64,000 nt of DNA from assembly GCF_002998925.1 (NCBI RefSeq), contig NZ_CP027228.1:558001-622000 (forward strand). The letters are read 5' to 3'. The position numbers were made by a program, and so were the translations under genes. Below the pieces are notes generated by a model, which saw only the letters and a list, made by a program, of their open reading frames with translations, did no database searches and was not told the origin of the DNA. The DNA comes from Mogibacterium diversum (GTDB taxonomy: Bacteria; Bacillota; Clostridia; Peptostreptococcales; Anaerovoracaceae). This document shows, in pieces, positions 1-9,944 of this stretch. The first letter of the stretch is position 1. The number at the start of each line of letters is the position of its first letter.

Positions 1-642
1 ATCACGAAGCTTCGTCTTCTCCCAGTACTTGCGCTCATGTGGAGTCATGTTTGAACCAGTGCTTACCGCGTCAAGCATAATCATTACTTCGTCATCTTGA
101 AGTGCCTTTATCTCACGCTCACCAGGTTTAGGAACCTTTATTGGATCAAATCCATCAGTTATGTTGTTCTCAATAAATCCATCACGATAAAGCTGTTTAA
201 ACATGACGGATACAGAAGACTTTTTGCGTGCGAGAGTTTTGTTATTATTCTCATAAATAATTATCTTATCGCCATCATCTACAGTGTACTTGCGGCAGAA
301 ATCAATAAATAGATTGACATCCATAGATGTTAGTTCACGAATTTCGTCAAGTTTTATATTTTTTGGAACATCAGCATCTGTGAGCGAAGTATTACTAATG
401 AGATAATCGAAGAAAAAACGCACATCCTGCAGGTATGCAAGTCTAGACATGGGAAGAACATTTCCTTTTAGGTACACAAAATATGAACGCAAAAAACTAG
501 GTAGTTCGCGTTCAATTGCCTCACACTTCATGTATATTTCGTTTTCTTTTTCAATCACATTATCTGGTTTATCAGATTTATTGTGAATTTTGAGCCGCTT
601 TACATCGTTGCCAGCGGCTCCGATAGTTCTTTTTATAGCCAT
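1..642 (-). CDS. XerS-like tyrosine recombinase, N-terminal part (runs off window)
   Basis: The reading frame is open for 214 codons from an ATG at 642 to the window edge, so only the N-terminal DNA-binding half is seen. Residues about 35-130 form a SAM-like/phage-integrase N-terminal fold. The stretch LPSFLRSYFVYL followed by a helix ending FFDYL aligns in layout with the start of streptococcal XerS (from memory). The catalytic Arg/His/Tyr half lies outside. It starts 8 bases after the miaA stop. XerS-type enzymes act alone at a chromosome dimer resolution site; that role is inferred. A mobile-element integrase is less likely given the housekeeping context. Confidence 0.75.
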   Translation of the reverse strand, partial: MAIKRTIGAAGNDVKRLKIHNKSDKPDNVIEKENEIYMKCEAIERELPSFLRSYFVYLKGNVLPMSRLAYLQDVRFFFDYLISNTSLTDADVPKNIKLDEIRELTSMDVNLFIDFCRKYTVDDGDKIIIYENNNKTLARKKSSVSVMFKQLYRDGFIENNITDGFDPIKVPKPGEREIKALQDDEVMIMLDAVSTGSNMTPHERKYWEKTKLRD

Positions 643-650
643 AGTCCCAA

Positions 651-1577
651 TTATTTGCTAGCTTCTAGAATTTCATCGACTACATTGCCAACCATCTGTC
701 CCTTTTGTATCTCAATCCAGTGAGCATTTTCGTAGCGCTTAAACCATGTCAATTGACGTTTTGCATAGTGTCGTGTATTCGTTTTAATATTATTCACAGC
801 TTCTTCAAGTGTAGCTTTACCGTCAAGGTACAATAAGAGTTCTTTGTATCCGATACCTTTCATCGCTGGTGTTTCGCTATTATATCCCATAGAAAGAAGG
901 TGCTTTACCTCTTTGAGTAGTCCCTCCTCCATTAGCTTATCAACACGTCTATTTATACGAGTGTAAAGCCATTCACGTTCCATATTAACAATATTAATCT
1001 TGAAATCATATTTAGTATTAGGTTCGAGTTTATCCATTGATTCCAATTTTGAGCCTAGTTCATAAGCTTCTATTGCTCGGATAATCTTCCTAATGTTATT
1101 AGGGTGAATTCTTGCGGCTGCATCAGGGTCGACTGCAGATAGAAGCTCAAATAGATATTCATTACCTCTTACCTCTGCAAGATGTTCTAATTCATCTCTA
1201 CGCTTTAGGTTTATTGGCTTAGCTGCAAATGACATCTTGTATATAAGTGAGTTAAGATATAGTCCAGTTCCACCTACAACTATTGGCGTATTGCCACGTG
1301 CTAATATCTCATCTATCTTCTCAAAAGCGAGCTTCTGATACTGTGCTACTGTTATATCATCAGCCGGATCAACGAAACCATATAGATGATGAGGAATGGC
1401 TTTCATATCCTTTTGAGAAGGTTTAGCACTTCCTATATCCATATACTTATAAAGCTGAACAGAATCACAGTTTACAATTTCTCCCTTAACTCTCTTGGCG
1501 AGATATAGTGCTACAATGCTTTTTCCAGCAGCAGTCGGCCCGCCAATTATATAAACTTTTTTATTACCTATGGTCAT
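651..1577 (-). CDS. miaA: tRNA dimethylallyltransferase MiaA
   Basis: 308 aa, full length for the family. It adds a dimethylallyl group from DMAPP to A37 of tRNAs that read UNN codons, the first step toward ms2i6A. The P-loop GPTAAGKS is at residues 13-20, followed by the NCDSVQLYKYMDIGSAKP substrate-binding segment. The C-terminal part holds the tRNA-contacting HYAKRQLTWFKR motif. The start has a clear site (GAAGGGAA, 6-7 bases upstream). It lies directly downstream of mutL, the common mutS-mutL-miaA order of Firmicutes. Confidence 0.97.
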   Translation of the reverse strand: MTIGNKKVYIIGGPTAAGKSIVALYLAKRVKGEIVNCDSVQLYKYMDIGSAKPSQKDMKAIPHHLYGFVDPADDITVAQYQKLAFEKIDEILARGNTPIVVGGTGLYLNSLIYKMSFAAKPINLKRRDELEHLAEVRGNEYLFELLSAVDPDAAARIHPNNIRKIIRAIEAYELGSKLESMDKLEPNTKYDFKINIVNMEREWLYTRINRRVDKLMEEGLLKEVKHLLSMGYNSETPAMKGIGYKELLLYLDGKATLEEAVNNIKTNTRHYAKRQLTWFKRYENAHWIEIQKGQMVGNVVDEILEASK

Positions 1578-1600
1578 AACGATTTCCCTTCTATATATTG

Positions 1601-3544
1601 TTAACGCTTAAATGCGCGCGAAATTTCTGATAATGTAAACCTAATGAATGTAGGCCTCCCGTGAGGACAACTAAATGGATTTACACAGTTTGACAATTGC
1701 TCGATAAGTTCCTCAATCTCCATCGTACTAAGCTTATTATTGCCTTTTACAGCGGCTTTGCACGAGCGCATGATAAGTTTATCGATAACGGTCGTATTCC
1801 CTCTATCAGATCTTGATTCTGGGTCCTCAATGTATGTGTGGATAAATAGCTCTGCCTCACCTCTATCCATGTAGGTCGGAATACCTCTAACGATGAATGT
1901 ATTATTTCCAAAATCGTCGATATCGAAACCTAGTCTAGCGAGATCATCCATCCAGAATCTTTCGGCAGCATATACATCGCTCGAAGTCTCAATGGAAAAA
2001 GGCATTAGCATTGGTTGAGATACGTGTTCCGAGTTATTATACACAGTGATAAAACGCTCGTACATGATACGCTCGTGTGCAGCGTGTTGATCAATTAGAT
2101 ATGCTATATCAGTTGATTGCATGATAATGTATGTATCAAATAAGTATCCCTTATATACTAGTGAATCAAAATCAAATGTCTGGACATTAGGTGCTTTAAT
2201 TGCAATCTGCTTTTTAATTATAGCATTATCTTTAGCATTATCGTTGATTTTAACATCATTATTATTTGCATTTGATGTGTTATTATTATGATTAGCTTCT
2301 TCAAAACCACCCTTTACAGAATCTGTATCAGTGCAATTTTGTGTAGATTCAGCTAATCCATCAGGTGTATATGTATCAGTGATATCTGAAACCCTCGTTT
2401 TAGATGCAAGAAATGACTTTATATCAACCTGCGTACTCTTTTTTTCATCGGATTTTAGCGAATTGTCTTGATAGGTCTCTGAAGAGAGTCTTTCAGCGTT
2501 TGAAGTGGTAATATTCAATGCTGAAGAGGCGTTTGTATCAGAAGTGCCTTCGGATCTAAGACCCATTGCTGAAGGAATTGTATTCTCTGAGTTAATTACA
2601 CGCTTGATAGCGTTTTCTATGTCTTTGACAATATCTTCTTCGTGTAGAAATTTTATTTCCTTCTTATTAGGATGAATATTTACATCTATAGTTTCCGGGT
2701 TAACTTCAAGAAACAGGATGCAAATCGGGTGACCGGAGAATATTCTGTCTCCGTATCCTTTTACAATGCCATTTTCAATAGTAGAGCTACTTACATATCT
2801 ACCATTTACGAAGAATATCTGCCCTCTTTTGTTGCTCTTTGTGCTTCCTGGATCTGAGATAAATCCGTGAACATAGTCACCGTGAATTTCTATTAGTTGG
2901 CGGTAAGATGGATATATTGACTGAATTGTAGTGAGGATATCACCAGTGCCAGGTGTTGCAATAACAGTCTGTTTGTTGTTAATGAGTCTGAAAGCAATGT
3001 GGGAATAGTATATGGCAATCTTTTGAATCATATCGATGATCACTGTTGCTTCTGCAGCATCGCTCTTCATAAATTTTCGTCTTGCAGGAGTGTTGTAAAA
3101 TACATCCTCAACCACCATGGTAGTACCAGTATTCATACCAGTCTTTTCTATGCTTACAGTTGTTCCTCCTTGCATCTTGAGCTTAGTGCCCAGTTCAGAA
3201 TCCGCAGTCTTGGAATAGACTGTAATTCTAGAGATTGCAGTTATACTAGCTAGTGCTTCACCTCTGAACCCAAGAGTATTTATATGATCTAGGTCGCTGA
3301 GTTTTGATATTTTACCTGTTGCGTGTCTTTCAAATGCCAGTTCAATCTCATCGCTAACTATTCCAGACCCATTATCTGTTACCCTTATGCATGACTTACC
3401 ACCATTTTTGATTTCAATTACTATCTGCGAGGAGCCAGCGTCAATAGAGTTCTCAATCAACTCTTTGACAATAGAAAGTGGGCGTTCAATGACTTCACCT
3501 GCAGCTATTTTATCTGCTATAAACTCATCGAGAATTCTAATCAT
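1601..3544 (-). CDS. mutL: DNA mismatch repair endonuclease MutL
   Basis: 647 aa. The N-terminal GHKL ATPase shows ELIENSIDAG, DNGSGI and GFRGEAL. The C-terminal dimerisation/endonuclease domain carries DQHAAHERIMYE (the DQHAx2Ex4E metal site) and the CPHGRP motif. It should therefore nick DNA itself, as expected in a bacterium without MutH. Residues about 325-455 are a low-complexity linker rich in Asn, Ser, Asp and Thr, typical for the position. SD AGAAGGAG lies 6 bases before the ATG. Downstream of mutS by 11 bases, so the two are likely co-expressed. Confidence 0.97.
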   Translation of the reverse strand: MIRILDEFIADKIAAGEVIERPLSIVKELIENSIDAGSSQIVIEIKNGGKSCIRVTDNGSGIVSDEIELAFERHATGKISKLSDLDHINTLGFRGEALASITAISRITVYSKTADSELGTKLKMQGGTTVSIEKTGMNTGTTMVVEDVFYNTPARRKFMKSDAAEATVIIDMIQKIAIYYSHIAFRLINNKQTVIATPGTGDILTTIQSIYPSYRQLIEIHGDYVHGFISDPGSTKSNKRGQIFFVNGRYVSSSTIENGIVKGYGDRIFSGHPICILFLEVNPETIDVNIHPNKKEIKFLHEEDIVKDIENAIKRVINSENTIPSAMGLRSEGTSDTNASSALNITTSNAERLSSETYQDNSLKSDEKKSTQVDIKSFLASKTRVSDITDTYTPDGLAESTQNCTDTDSVKGGFEEANHNNNTSNANNNDVKINDNAKDNAIIKKQIAIKAPNVQTFDFDSLVYKGYLFDTYIIMQSTDIAYLIDQHAAHERIMYERFITVYNNSEHVSQPMLMPFSIETSSDVYAAERFWMDDLARLGFDIDDFGNNTFIVRGIPTYMDRGEAELFIHTYIEDPESRSDRGNTTVIDKLIMRSCKAAVKGNNKLSTMEIEELIEQLSNCVNPFSCPHGRPTFIRFTLSEISRAFKR

Positions 3545-3555
3545 AGTAACTCCTT

Positions 3556-6153
3556 CTATTTTACTTTATCCTGGATTTCTTTCAGTTTTAACATTGCTTC
3601 CATCGGTGTGATGTTATTAAGGTTTATATCCTTAATTTCATCGATAATTTCTTCATATTCGTTCTCGTCATCTGCTACAATACTCTGTCCAAAGAATGAT
3701 ATCTGATCACTAGATAGTGGTGATGAACTAGAACCAGACTCAAGTTCTCTGAGCTTTGAAGCAGCCTTTTTACGGATTTCAGAAGGAACCCCGGCGATTT
3801 TTGCAACATGAATACCGTAGCTTTTACTAGCAGGTTGCTCAGATATCTTGTGGAGAAATACAATATCACTTCCCTGCTCACTTACGGCAACAGATAGATT
3901 TTTAACGTTTGCGTATTTACTTTCGAGAACCGTTAGCTCGTGGTAGTGAGTAGCGAACATGGTCCTAATACAATTTCCTGGTTTTGACAAAAACTCAATA
4001 GTAGCCCATGCAATTGAAAGGCCATCGAAGGTACTAGTACCCCTACCGATTTCATCGAGTATGATTAGGCTACGCTCAGTCGCATTTCTAAGGATATTTG
4101 CTAGTTCACTCATCTCAATGTAGAAAGTCGATTGACCGTGAGATAAATTGTCGGAAGCACCTATTCTGGTGAACACTCTATCAACCGCTCCAATATGAGC
4201 ATGTTCACAAGGAACAAACGACCCAATCTGTGCCATCAGCACTATAATGGCTGTTTGGCGCATGTAAGTGGATTTACCAGACATATTAGGACCTGTGATT
4301 ATCAGCATGCTGCGTGATACTGTATCAAGTAGCGTACTATTTGATACGAATAATCCTTCCCCAATCATCTGCTCCACTGCTGGGTGACGACCTTCTTTAA
4401 TGTCTATTACACTAGAATCATCTACAATGGGCTTTACGTATCCATATCTTGAAGCGACATCGGCAAGAGAAGTCAGGACGTCGAGAAGAGCTACTGAGGC
4501 AGATGCTCTTTGAAGCCTAGCAAAATAAGGCTCAATAGAAGCTCGAACTTCTTTAAAAATCTCATATTCTATATTATTAATTTTAGCCTCAGCTGATAAG
4601 ACAAGACTCTCCTTCTCCTTCAGCTCTGGTGTTATGTATCTCTCGTTGTTGACGAGTGTTTGCTTTCTTATGTAGTCATCTGGAACGAGAGGAAGATTAG
4701 ATTTACTAATATCGATATAGTATCCAAATACCTTGTTGAATCCAACCTTTAAATTCTTAATACCTGTACGCTCTTTTTCTCTAGTCTCAAGACCTGTAAT
4801 CCATTCTTTTGCATCTTTGATCGATAATTTTAGACTATCAAGTTCTTCGGAGTAACCTGGTTTAATGAGATCTCCATCCGTGATTGTAAATGGTGGTTCT
4901 TCAACAATAGAATTCTCGATAAGAGCCTCTAGCTCCGAAAAATCGTCAAGAGATGAATAGATTTCGTTTAAAAGAGGCGTATCTATATTGCATAACTCAT
5001 CTTTTATTGAGGGTAGCTCTCTAATAGTAGTCTTTAGTGCTATGAGGTCTTTGCCATTAGCTCTCATACTCGCTATCCTAGCTGTGAGACGCTCAAAATC
5101 ATATACGTGTTTTAGTGATGACACTATATTCGCTCTATTAACTGGCAAATCAACCAGTGTTTCAACCGCCTCCAGCCTCTTATTGATTGCATCGCTATCC
5201 TTTAGAGGTTCTTTAATAAACCTTCTGATAAGTCTTCCACCCATTGCTGTATGTGTCTTATCTAAAACGTCAAGCAAAGAGCCCTTCTGACTCTGATTAT
5301 ATTGCGTCTCTAGCAGTTCTAGATTGCGCATAGTAGACCTATCTAGAATCATATTTAGGCCGGATTCCTTTAGAATTAAATGCTTAATCTGTGGAGATGC
5401 ATGCTTTTCGGTTTCCATTAGATACAGAAGAAGCGATCCTGAGGCAATTGTAACTTCCCTCTTATCCTGTATATCGAGAGGAATAAGAGAAGTTACCTCA
5501 AATTGGGACAAGAGTATATCTTCGCAAGACGAATATTTAAAATATGATTCATCTATTGTATTTATATATGTGCCAGGTGATGTCTTAGAGTATGTTTCTA
5601 TAAAATCTGAAGAGGTTTCATCAAAGTAAATGATTTCTTTAGGAGATATTCTTACAAGCTCAGAAATCAACAGCTCGTTGTCATGATTATCACGGACTTC
5701 AAGTGCTGTAAATTCACCGGTAGTGATATCAGTGTATGCTATCCCGCTAGTCTTTTTAGTAATATATACAGAGGCTAAATATAAATTGTCTTTCGCATTT
5801 GTGGACTCATCTATATCAATTGTTCCAGGAGTAATAATTCTTATTACTTCTCTCTTCACAATGCCTTTAGCCTCTTTTGGATCTTCAATCTGTTCACAAA
5901 TAGCAACTTTATATCCTTTTGCTACTAGTTTAGCAATATATGAATTCGCTGCATGAAAAGGAACACCACACATAGGTGCTCTTTCTTCTAAACCACAATT
6001 TCTGCCGGTTAACGTAAGTTCCAATTCACGAGATGTTATCAGAGCGTCGTCAAAAAAAAGCTCATAAAAATCACCTAGCCTATACATTAACAAGCAGTCC
6101 TTGTATTGCTCTTTTATGTCGAAGTATTGCTTCATCATCGGTGAAAGGCCCAT
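3556..6153 (-). CDS. mutS: DNA mismatch recognition protein MutS
   Basis: 865 aa. The N-terminal mismatch-binding domain begins with MMKQYFDIKEQYKDCLLMYRLGDFYE spread over residues 6-31, including the Phe-x-Glu wedge. A clamp/lever region follows. The ATPase Walker A GPNMSGKST is at about 621-629, with downstream DEIGRGTS and ATHYHEL. The start follows a run of seven G (GGGGGGGATT) that serves as ribosome site. It recognises mismatches and recruits MutL, encoded 11 bases downstream. Confidence 0.98.
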   Translation of the reverse strand: MGLSPMMKQYFDIKEQYKDCLLMYRLGDFYELFFDDALITSRELELTLTGRNCGLEERAPMCGVPFHAANSYIAKLVAKGYKVAICEQIEDPKEAKGIVKREVIRIITPGTIDIDESTNAKDNLYLASVYITKKTSGIAYTDITTGEFTALEVRDNHDNELLISELVRISPKEIIYFDETSSDFIETYSKTSPGTYINTIDESYFKYSSCEDILLSQFEVTSLIPLDIQDKREVTIASGSLLLYLMETEKHASPQIKHLILKESGLNMILDRSTMRNLELLETQYNQSQKGSLLDVLDKTHTAMGGRLIRRFIKEPLKDSDAINKRLEAVETLVDLPVNRANIVSSLKHVYDFERLTARIASMRANGKDLIALKTTIRELPSIKDELCNIDTPLLNEIYSSLDDFSELEALIENSIVEEPPFTITDGDLIKPGYSEELDSLKLSIKDAKEWITGLETREKERTGIKNLKVGFNKVFGYYIDISKSNLPLVPDDYIRKQTLVNNERYITPELKEKESLVLSAEAKINNIEYEIFKEVRASIEPYFARLQRASASVALLDVLTSLADVASRYGYVKPIVDDSSVIDIKEGRHPAVEQMIGEGLFVSNSTLLDTVSRSMLIITGPNMSGKSTYMRQTAIIVLMAQIGSFVPCEHAHIGAVDRVFTRIGASDNLSHGQSTFYIEMSELANILRNATERSLIILDEIGRGTSTFDGLSIAWATIEFLSKPGNCIRTMFATHYHELTVLESKYANVKNLSVAVSEQGSDIVFLHKISEQPASKSYGIHVAKIAGVPSEIRKKAASKLRELESGSSSSPLSSDQISFFGQSIVADDENEYEEIIDEIKDINLNNITPMEAMLKLKEIQDKVK

Positions 6154-6176
6154 AATCCCCCCCTTTTTGTATGTTA

Positions 6177-6971
6177 TTAATAATCGAGCTCGCCGTGAGC
6201 TATACTCACAACTTCTTGTGGCGAGATTTCCTTAGATGATTCTGTTTTCCTAAGGTATAGTAGATATTCAATATTACCCTTAGTTCCTTTAACAGGAGAA
6301 TAATCTAACCCATGTGGGTATAGTCCGTTATCAGATGCGTAGCCGATGACATTCTCTATCACCTCCACGTGGACTTTACTATCACGAACTATGCCTTTTT
6401 TTCCCACCTGCTCTCTACCTGCTTCAAATTGCGGCTTAATGAGACACATAACCGCTCCTGTATCCTTGAGAATTTTTGATGCAACAGGAAACATATGCCT
6501 TAATGAAATAAATGAAACATCGATGGATATGAAATCAATCGGCTCTTCAATAAGGGTTGTATCGAGATAACGAATGTTAGTTTTCTCCATGTTGATCACC
6601 CTAGGGTCTACACGTAGCTTGTAGTCGAGCTGGCCATAACCAACATCTAGAGCGTAAACTTTTAGTGCTCCGTTCATGAGCATGCAGTCGGTAAAACCGC
6701 CAGTAGAAGCTCCCATATCAACAGCATAGCAACCATTTAGTTTGATATTAAATGATTGTATAGCCTTTTCCAGCTTTAGACCGCCACGACTAACATATTT
6801 AAGAAGCTTGTCTTTAACTTTAAATTCACTATCTACATCGAATTTTTGACCAGATTTAGTCTCGACAATTCCGTCAACTGTTACAAGACCGGCCATTATT
6901 GTACGCTTTGCGTTATCCCGTGATGAGGCAAGTCCATTATTCACGAGTATGACATCAAGCCTTTCTTTCAA
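6177..6971 (-). CDS. tlyA: TlyA family rRNA (cytidine-2'-O)-methyltransferase
   Basis: 264 aa. The N-terminal S4 RNA-binding domain (about residues 2-60, ERLDVILVNNGLASSRDNAK) is followed by an FtsJ-like Rossmann fold with YAVDMGASTGGFTDC as the SAM loop. Family members 2'-O-methylate 16S/23S rRNA cytidines; some were named haemolysins. The only start that keeps the whole S4 domain is TTG at 6971, inside the dxs stop region, with AAGGAG about 11 bases upstream. The overlap of 17 bases with dxs suggests translational coupling. Specific rRNA target not visible from sequence. Confidence 0.93.
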   Translation of the reverse strand: MKERLDVILVNNGLASSRDNAKRTIMAGLVTVDGIVETKSGQKFDVDSEFKVKDKLLKYVSRGGLKLEKAIQSFNIKLNGCYAVDMGASTGGFTDCMLMNGALKVYALDVGYGQLDYKLRVDPRVINMEKTNIRYLDTTLIEEPIDFISIDVSFISLRHMFPVASKILKDTGAVMCLIKPQFEAGREQVGKKGIVRDSKVHVEVIENVIGYASDNGLYPHGLDYSPVKGTKGNIEYLLYLRKTESSKEISPQEVVSIAHGELDY

Positions 6972-8832
6972 AGTACTCAGTTGCTCCTTTCACTATATCA
7001 TTTGCTGTCATTCTGCATTCAATACGAAGCTGCTCTATAGAGCCTTGTTCTATAAATTTATCAGGAACACCAAAGGTGATTAACCCATAATCATTCCCTG
7101 TTTCTGTCGCTCTAGTAGCGAATATCTCTCCAAAACCTCCGCGAACAATATTATCCTCTATAGTAATCACAAGATTAGTATCTATTTTAGTCAGGTCTTC
7201 TTCAAACGGACTTACTACACATACGTTTGTTACACCAACGTCATAACCCTTCGACATGAGTTCTTGTGCAGCTTCAAGTGCAGTGTCGAGCATATTTCCA
7301 ACTGCAAAGATAGTAATATCAGCGCCATCAGAAAGCTTTATATTATTACCTGTAAATGCCTTTAATTTGAGATGATCAAATTTGGAAGAACCACGAGGGT
7401 ATCTTATAGCTACAGGAGATTTCATGTTCTTTACAGCATATTCGAGCATCTCTTCAAGCTGCGCTCCATCCGCAGGTGCAAACACTGTCATATTGGGAAT
7501 ACTTGAAAGATAGCTAAGATCAAATACACCGTGATGTGTTTCACCATCTGCACCTACTAGTCCAGCTCTATCAACTCCAAATATGACATGCTGATTTTGT
7601 ATACATACATCTTCAATGATTTGGTCATATGCCCTCTGAAGGAATGAAGAGTAGATTGGCGCAACTGGAATCATGCCAGCTTTTGCAAGTCCTGCAGCAA
7701 ATAGTACAGCATGTTGTTCAGCAATTCCTACATCAAAGAAACGATTTGGAAGTTCATCGCAAAATGGACCTAGCCCTGTAGCGGTTCCCATGGCTGCTGT
7801 AATAGCAACTATTCGGTCATCTTCTTTTGCTAATTCTAGTAACTTGTTACCAAATACTTCTGAGAATGAAACCTCACTAGATGAATTATTTGACGATAAT
7901 AAATTACCGTCATCAATACTAAATGGACCGACACCATGGAATTTTCTAGGAAATTTTTCGGACCATGAATAGCCTTTGCCTTTTGTCGTAATAACGTGAA
8001 CGATAGTCGGTCCTTCGACCGCATTTGCTGCATTAAATGCCTCTATGAGCTTAGGAATATCATATCCATCAATTGGACCGATATACTTAATGCCAAGTTC
8101 TTCAAAAAGGATTCCCCGTTGATCTAGCACTGAAAGCTTAATTCGTGATTTTGTTCGACTTATTCCATTTGAAATAGGCTTTCCTATCAGCGGAACTCTA
8201 TTCAGTGATGAGCGTACGGATTTTTTTGCATTTATATAATTAGATGAGCTACGAAGACGCTGCAAATGCTTTGACATAGCCCCTACGTTATGAGCGATAG
8301 ACATGCCATTATCATTCAGTATTATGCGTATCTTTAGTCTATTAGAACCGATGTTATTTAAAGCTTCATAAACCAACCCGCCGGTCATGGCCCCATCCCC
8401 TATTAGCGCAACAACTTCGCTTTCTTCTCCTTTTAAATTGCGAGCCACTGCGTAGCCTGCAGCTGCACCAAGTGATGTGCTACTGTGACCAGTATCATAT
8501 GCATCATGAACACTTTCATATGCTTTAGGGAAACCGCTTAGCCCCTTAAATTTACGTAGTTTATCGAATTGATCAGCTCTGCCCGTGAGTATCTTATGTA
8601 CATAAGTCTGATGACCGACATCATAGATTATCTTGTCAACAGGGCTGTTGTAAACCTTATGCATAGCAACAGTTAACTCAACTACACCGAGATTTGATGC
8701 AAGATGACCACCAGTTTTAGAAACTTTCTGAATCAAAAATTCCCTGATGTCACTGCACAGTTCCTCGAGTTCATTTTCGTCGGCTGATTTTATAATAGAT
8801 ATCAGATCTTCATGTTCAAGATCATATTTCAT
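6955..8832 (-). CDS. dxs: 1-deoxy-D-xylulose-5-phosphate synthase
   Basis: 625 aa. Condenses pyruvate and glyceraldehyde-3-phosphate, the entry step of the MEP isoprenoid pathway. Transketolase-type thiamine diphosphate fold: GDGAMTGGLVYEALNNIG in the N-terminal domain binds the diphosphate/Mg, and the second domain has EQHAV and GADGETHHGVFDLSYL. The SD GGAGAG is 4-5 bases before the ATG. The ATG overlaps the ispA stop by one base, so prenyl synthesis from entry step to C15 is encoded in one operon. Confidence 0.98.
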   Translation of the reverse strand: MKYDLEHEDLISIIKSADENELEELCSDIREFLIQKVSKTGGHLASNLGVVELTVAMHKVYNSPVDKIIYDVGHQTYVHKILTGRADQFDKLRKFKGLSGFPKAYESVHDAYDTGHSSTSLGAAAGYAVARNLKGEESEVVALIGDGAMTGGLVYEALNNIGSNRLKIRIILNDNGMSIAHNVGAMSKHLQRLRSSSNYINAKKSVRSSLNRVPLIGKPISNGISRTKSRIKLSVLDQRGILFEELGIKYIGPIDGYDIPKLIEAFNAANAVEGPTIVHVITTKGKGYSWSEKFPRKFHGVGPFSIDDGNLLSSNNSSSEVSFSEVFGNKLLELAKEDDRIVAITAAMGTATGLGPFCDELPNRFFDVGIAEQHAVLFAAGLAKAGMIPVAPIYSSFLQRAYDQIIEDVCIQNQHVIFGVDRAGLVGADGETHHGVFDLSYLSSIPNMTVFAPADGAQLEEMLEYAVKNMKSPVAIRYPRGSSKFDHLKLKAFTGNNIKLSDGADITIFAVGNMLDTALEAAQELMSKGYDVGVTNVCVVSPFEEDLTKIDTNLVITIEDNIVRGGFGEIFATRATETGNDYGLITFGVPDKFIEQGSIEQLRIECRMTANDIVKGATEYFERKA

Positions 8833-9725
8833 TATGCTCTCCTCTGTTCTAGCCTTAGTGCTAGATCTCTAAAGAATTTTTTATCTGATGTTTCAAATTG
8901 TTCAATCGATTCAATCGCAGTTATTGTAAGGGTGTGTAGCTCTTCTTTTGCTTGCTCTATACCGTTTACTATTGCAAAATTAGCTTTTTCCTGCTGGGAA
9001 TCTTTGCCAGGTGTCTTGCCGAGTTCTTCTATTGAACCGGTCATATCCAGTATATCGTCAGATATCTGAAATGCTTTTCCGATACATCTAGCATATACAT
9101 TAAATGCATCGATTATAGATTCATCCGCTCCAGCTATACTTAAACCAGCAATAATTGGTGCGCAGATAAGAGCTCCTGTCTTGTTTTCTTCAATAAAATC
9201 CACATACTCTTGCAAATTAACTTTTGAGCTATTCTCGACATCTACCACCTGACCGGCTATCATCCCATTAACTCCGGCAGCTTTTGCGATTATAAGACCT
9301 GCTCGGCAGTGTCTCCTAAGCTTCTCGAGATTATCAAATTGATATGTAAAATCCCTGAACATAAGTTCCATAGCAGTATTCAGTAGTGCATCTCCTCCGA
9401 GAATTGCAATGTCTTCTCCAAATACTTTATGGTTAGTTGGATTTCCACGACGTAAATCATCGTTGTCCATCGCTGGTAAATCATCATGAATTAGCGAATA
9501 AGTATGGATATATTCAATTGCACATGCGAATGGTAGCGCTTCATATATATTGCCGCCAGCAAAATCACATGCAGCTAACAGTAGTACAGGGCGAAGCCTC
9601 TTACCGCCGCTTGTCAAGCTGTATTTCATTGATTCAAAGAGCATTTGCGCTTTAGTATCAATCCTAGGAATGTAATCGAGCAAATGCTCTTCGATAAGAG
9701 CTTTATATTCGTTATAATCGTACAT
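8832..9725 (-). CDS. ispA: Polyprenyl (farnesyl/geranyl) diphosphate synthase
   Basis: 297 aa, all-alpha trans-prenyltransferase. The first aspartate-rich motif is DDLPAMDND (with the two-residue insertion typical of bacterial FPP synthases) after YIHTYSLIH. The second is DDILD. It elongates DMAPP/IPP to farnesyl diphosphate for undecaprenol and quinones. SD AGGTGCGGAT precedes the ATG. It sits between xseB and dxs, the usual Firmicutes arrangement. Confidence 0.96.
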   Translation of the reverse strand: MYDYNEYKALIEEHLLDYIPRIDTKAQMLFESMKYSLTSGGKRLRPVLLLAACDFAGGNIYEALPFACAIEYIHTYSLIHDDLPAMDNDDLRRGNPTNHKVFGEDIAILGGDALLNTAMELMFRDFTYQFDNLEKLRRHCRAGLIIAKAAGVNGMIAGQVVDVENSSKVNLQEYVDFIEENKTGALICAPIIAGLSIAGADESIIDAFNVYARCIGKAFQISDDILDMTGSIEELGKTPGKDSQQEKANFAIVNGIEQAKEELHTLTITAIESIEQFETSDKKFFRDLALRLEQRRA

Positions 9726-9733
9726 ATCCGCAC

Positions 9734-9934
9734 CTATTCTTCATCAGAATTGAAAACTTCAATTTTCTGTTCTGCTTCATCGAGTATTTTATTACAAAGC
9801 TCTGCATCCTTCATGCCTTGATCAAATAGCTTCATAGACTCATCAATTGAAGTTGTATGCTTGGTAATGTTATTAGCGGCATCCACTAGATCCTGATAAG
9901 CCTCCATAAATGTTTTATCTATATTCTTTGTCAT
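9734..9934 (-). CDS. xseB: Exodeoxyribonuclease VII small subunit
   Basis: 66 aa from the ATG at 9934, which has AGAGGTG 5 bases upstream. A longer in-frame start at 9988 lies inside xseA and has no ribosome site, so it is not used here. The protein is a short helical hairpin (FMEAYQDLVDAAN, then ESMKLFDQGMK) ending acidic, as expected for XseB, several copies of which decorate the large XseA subunit. The next gene upstream is xseA, 10 bases away. Confidence 0.93.
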   Translation of the reverse strand: MTKNIDKTFMEAYQDLVDAANNITKHTTSIDESMKLFDQGMKDAELCNKILDEAEQKIEVFNSDEE

Positions 9935-9944
9935 ATCACACCTC

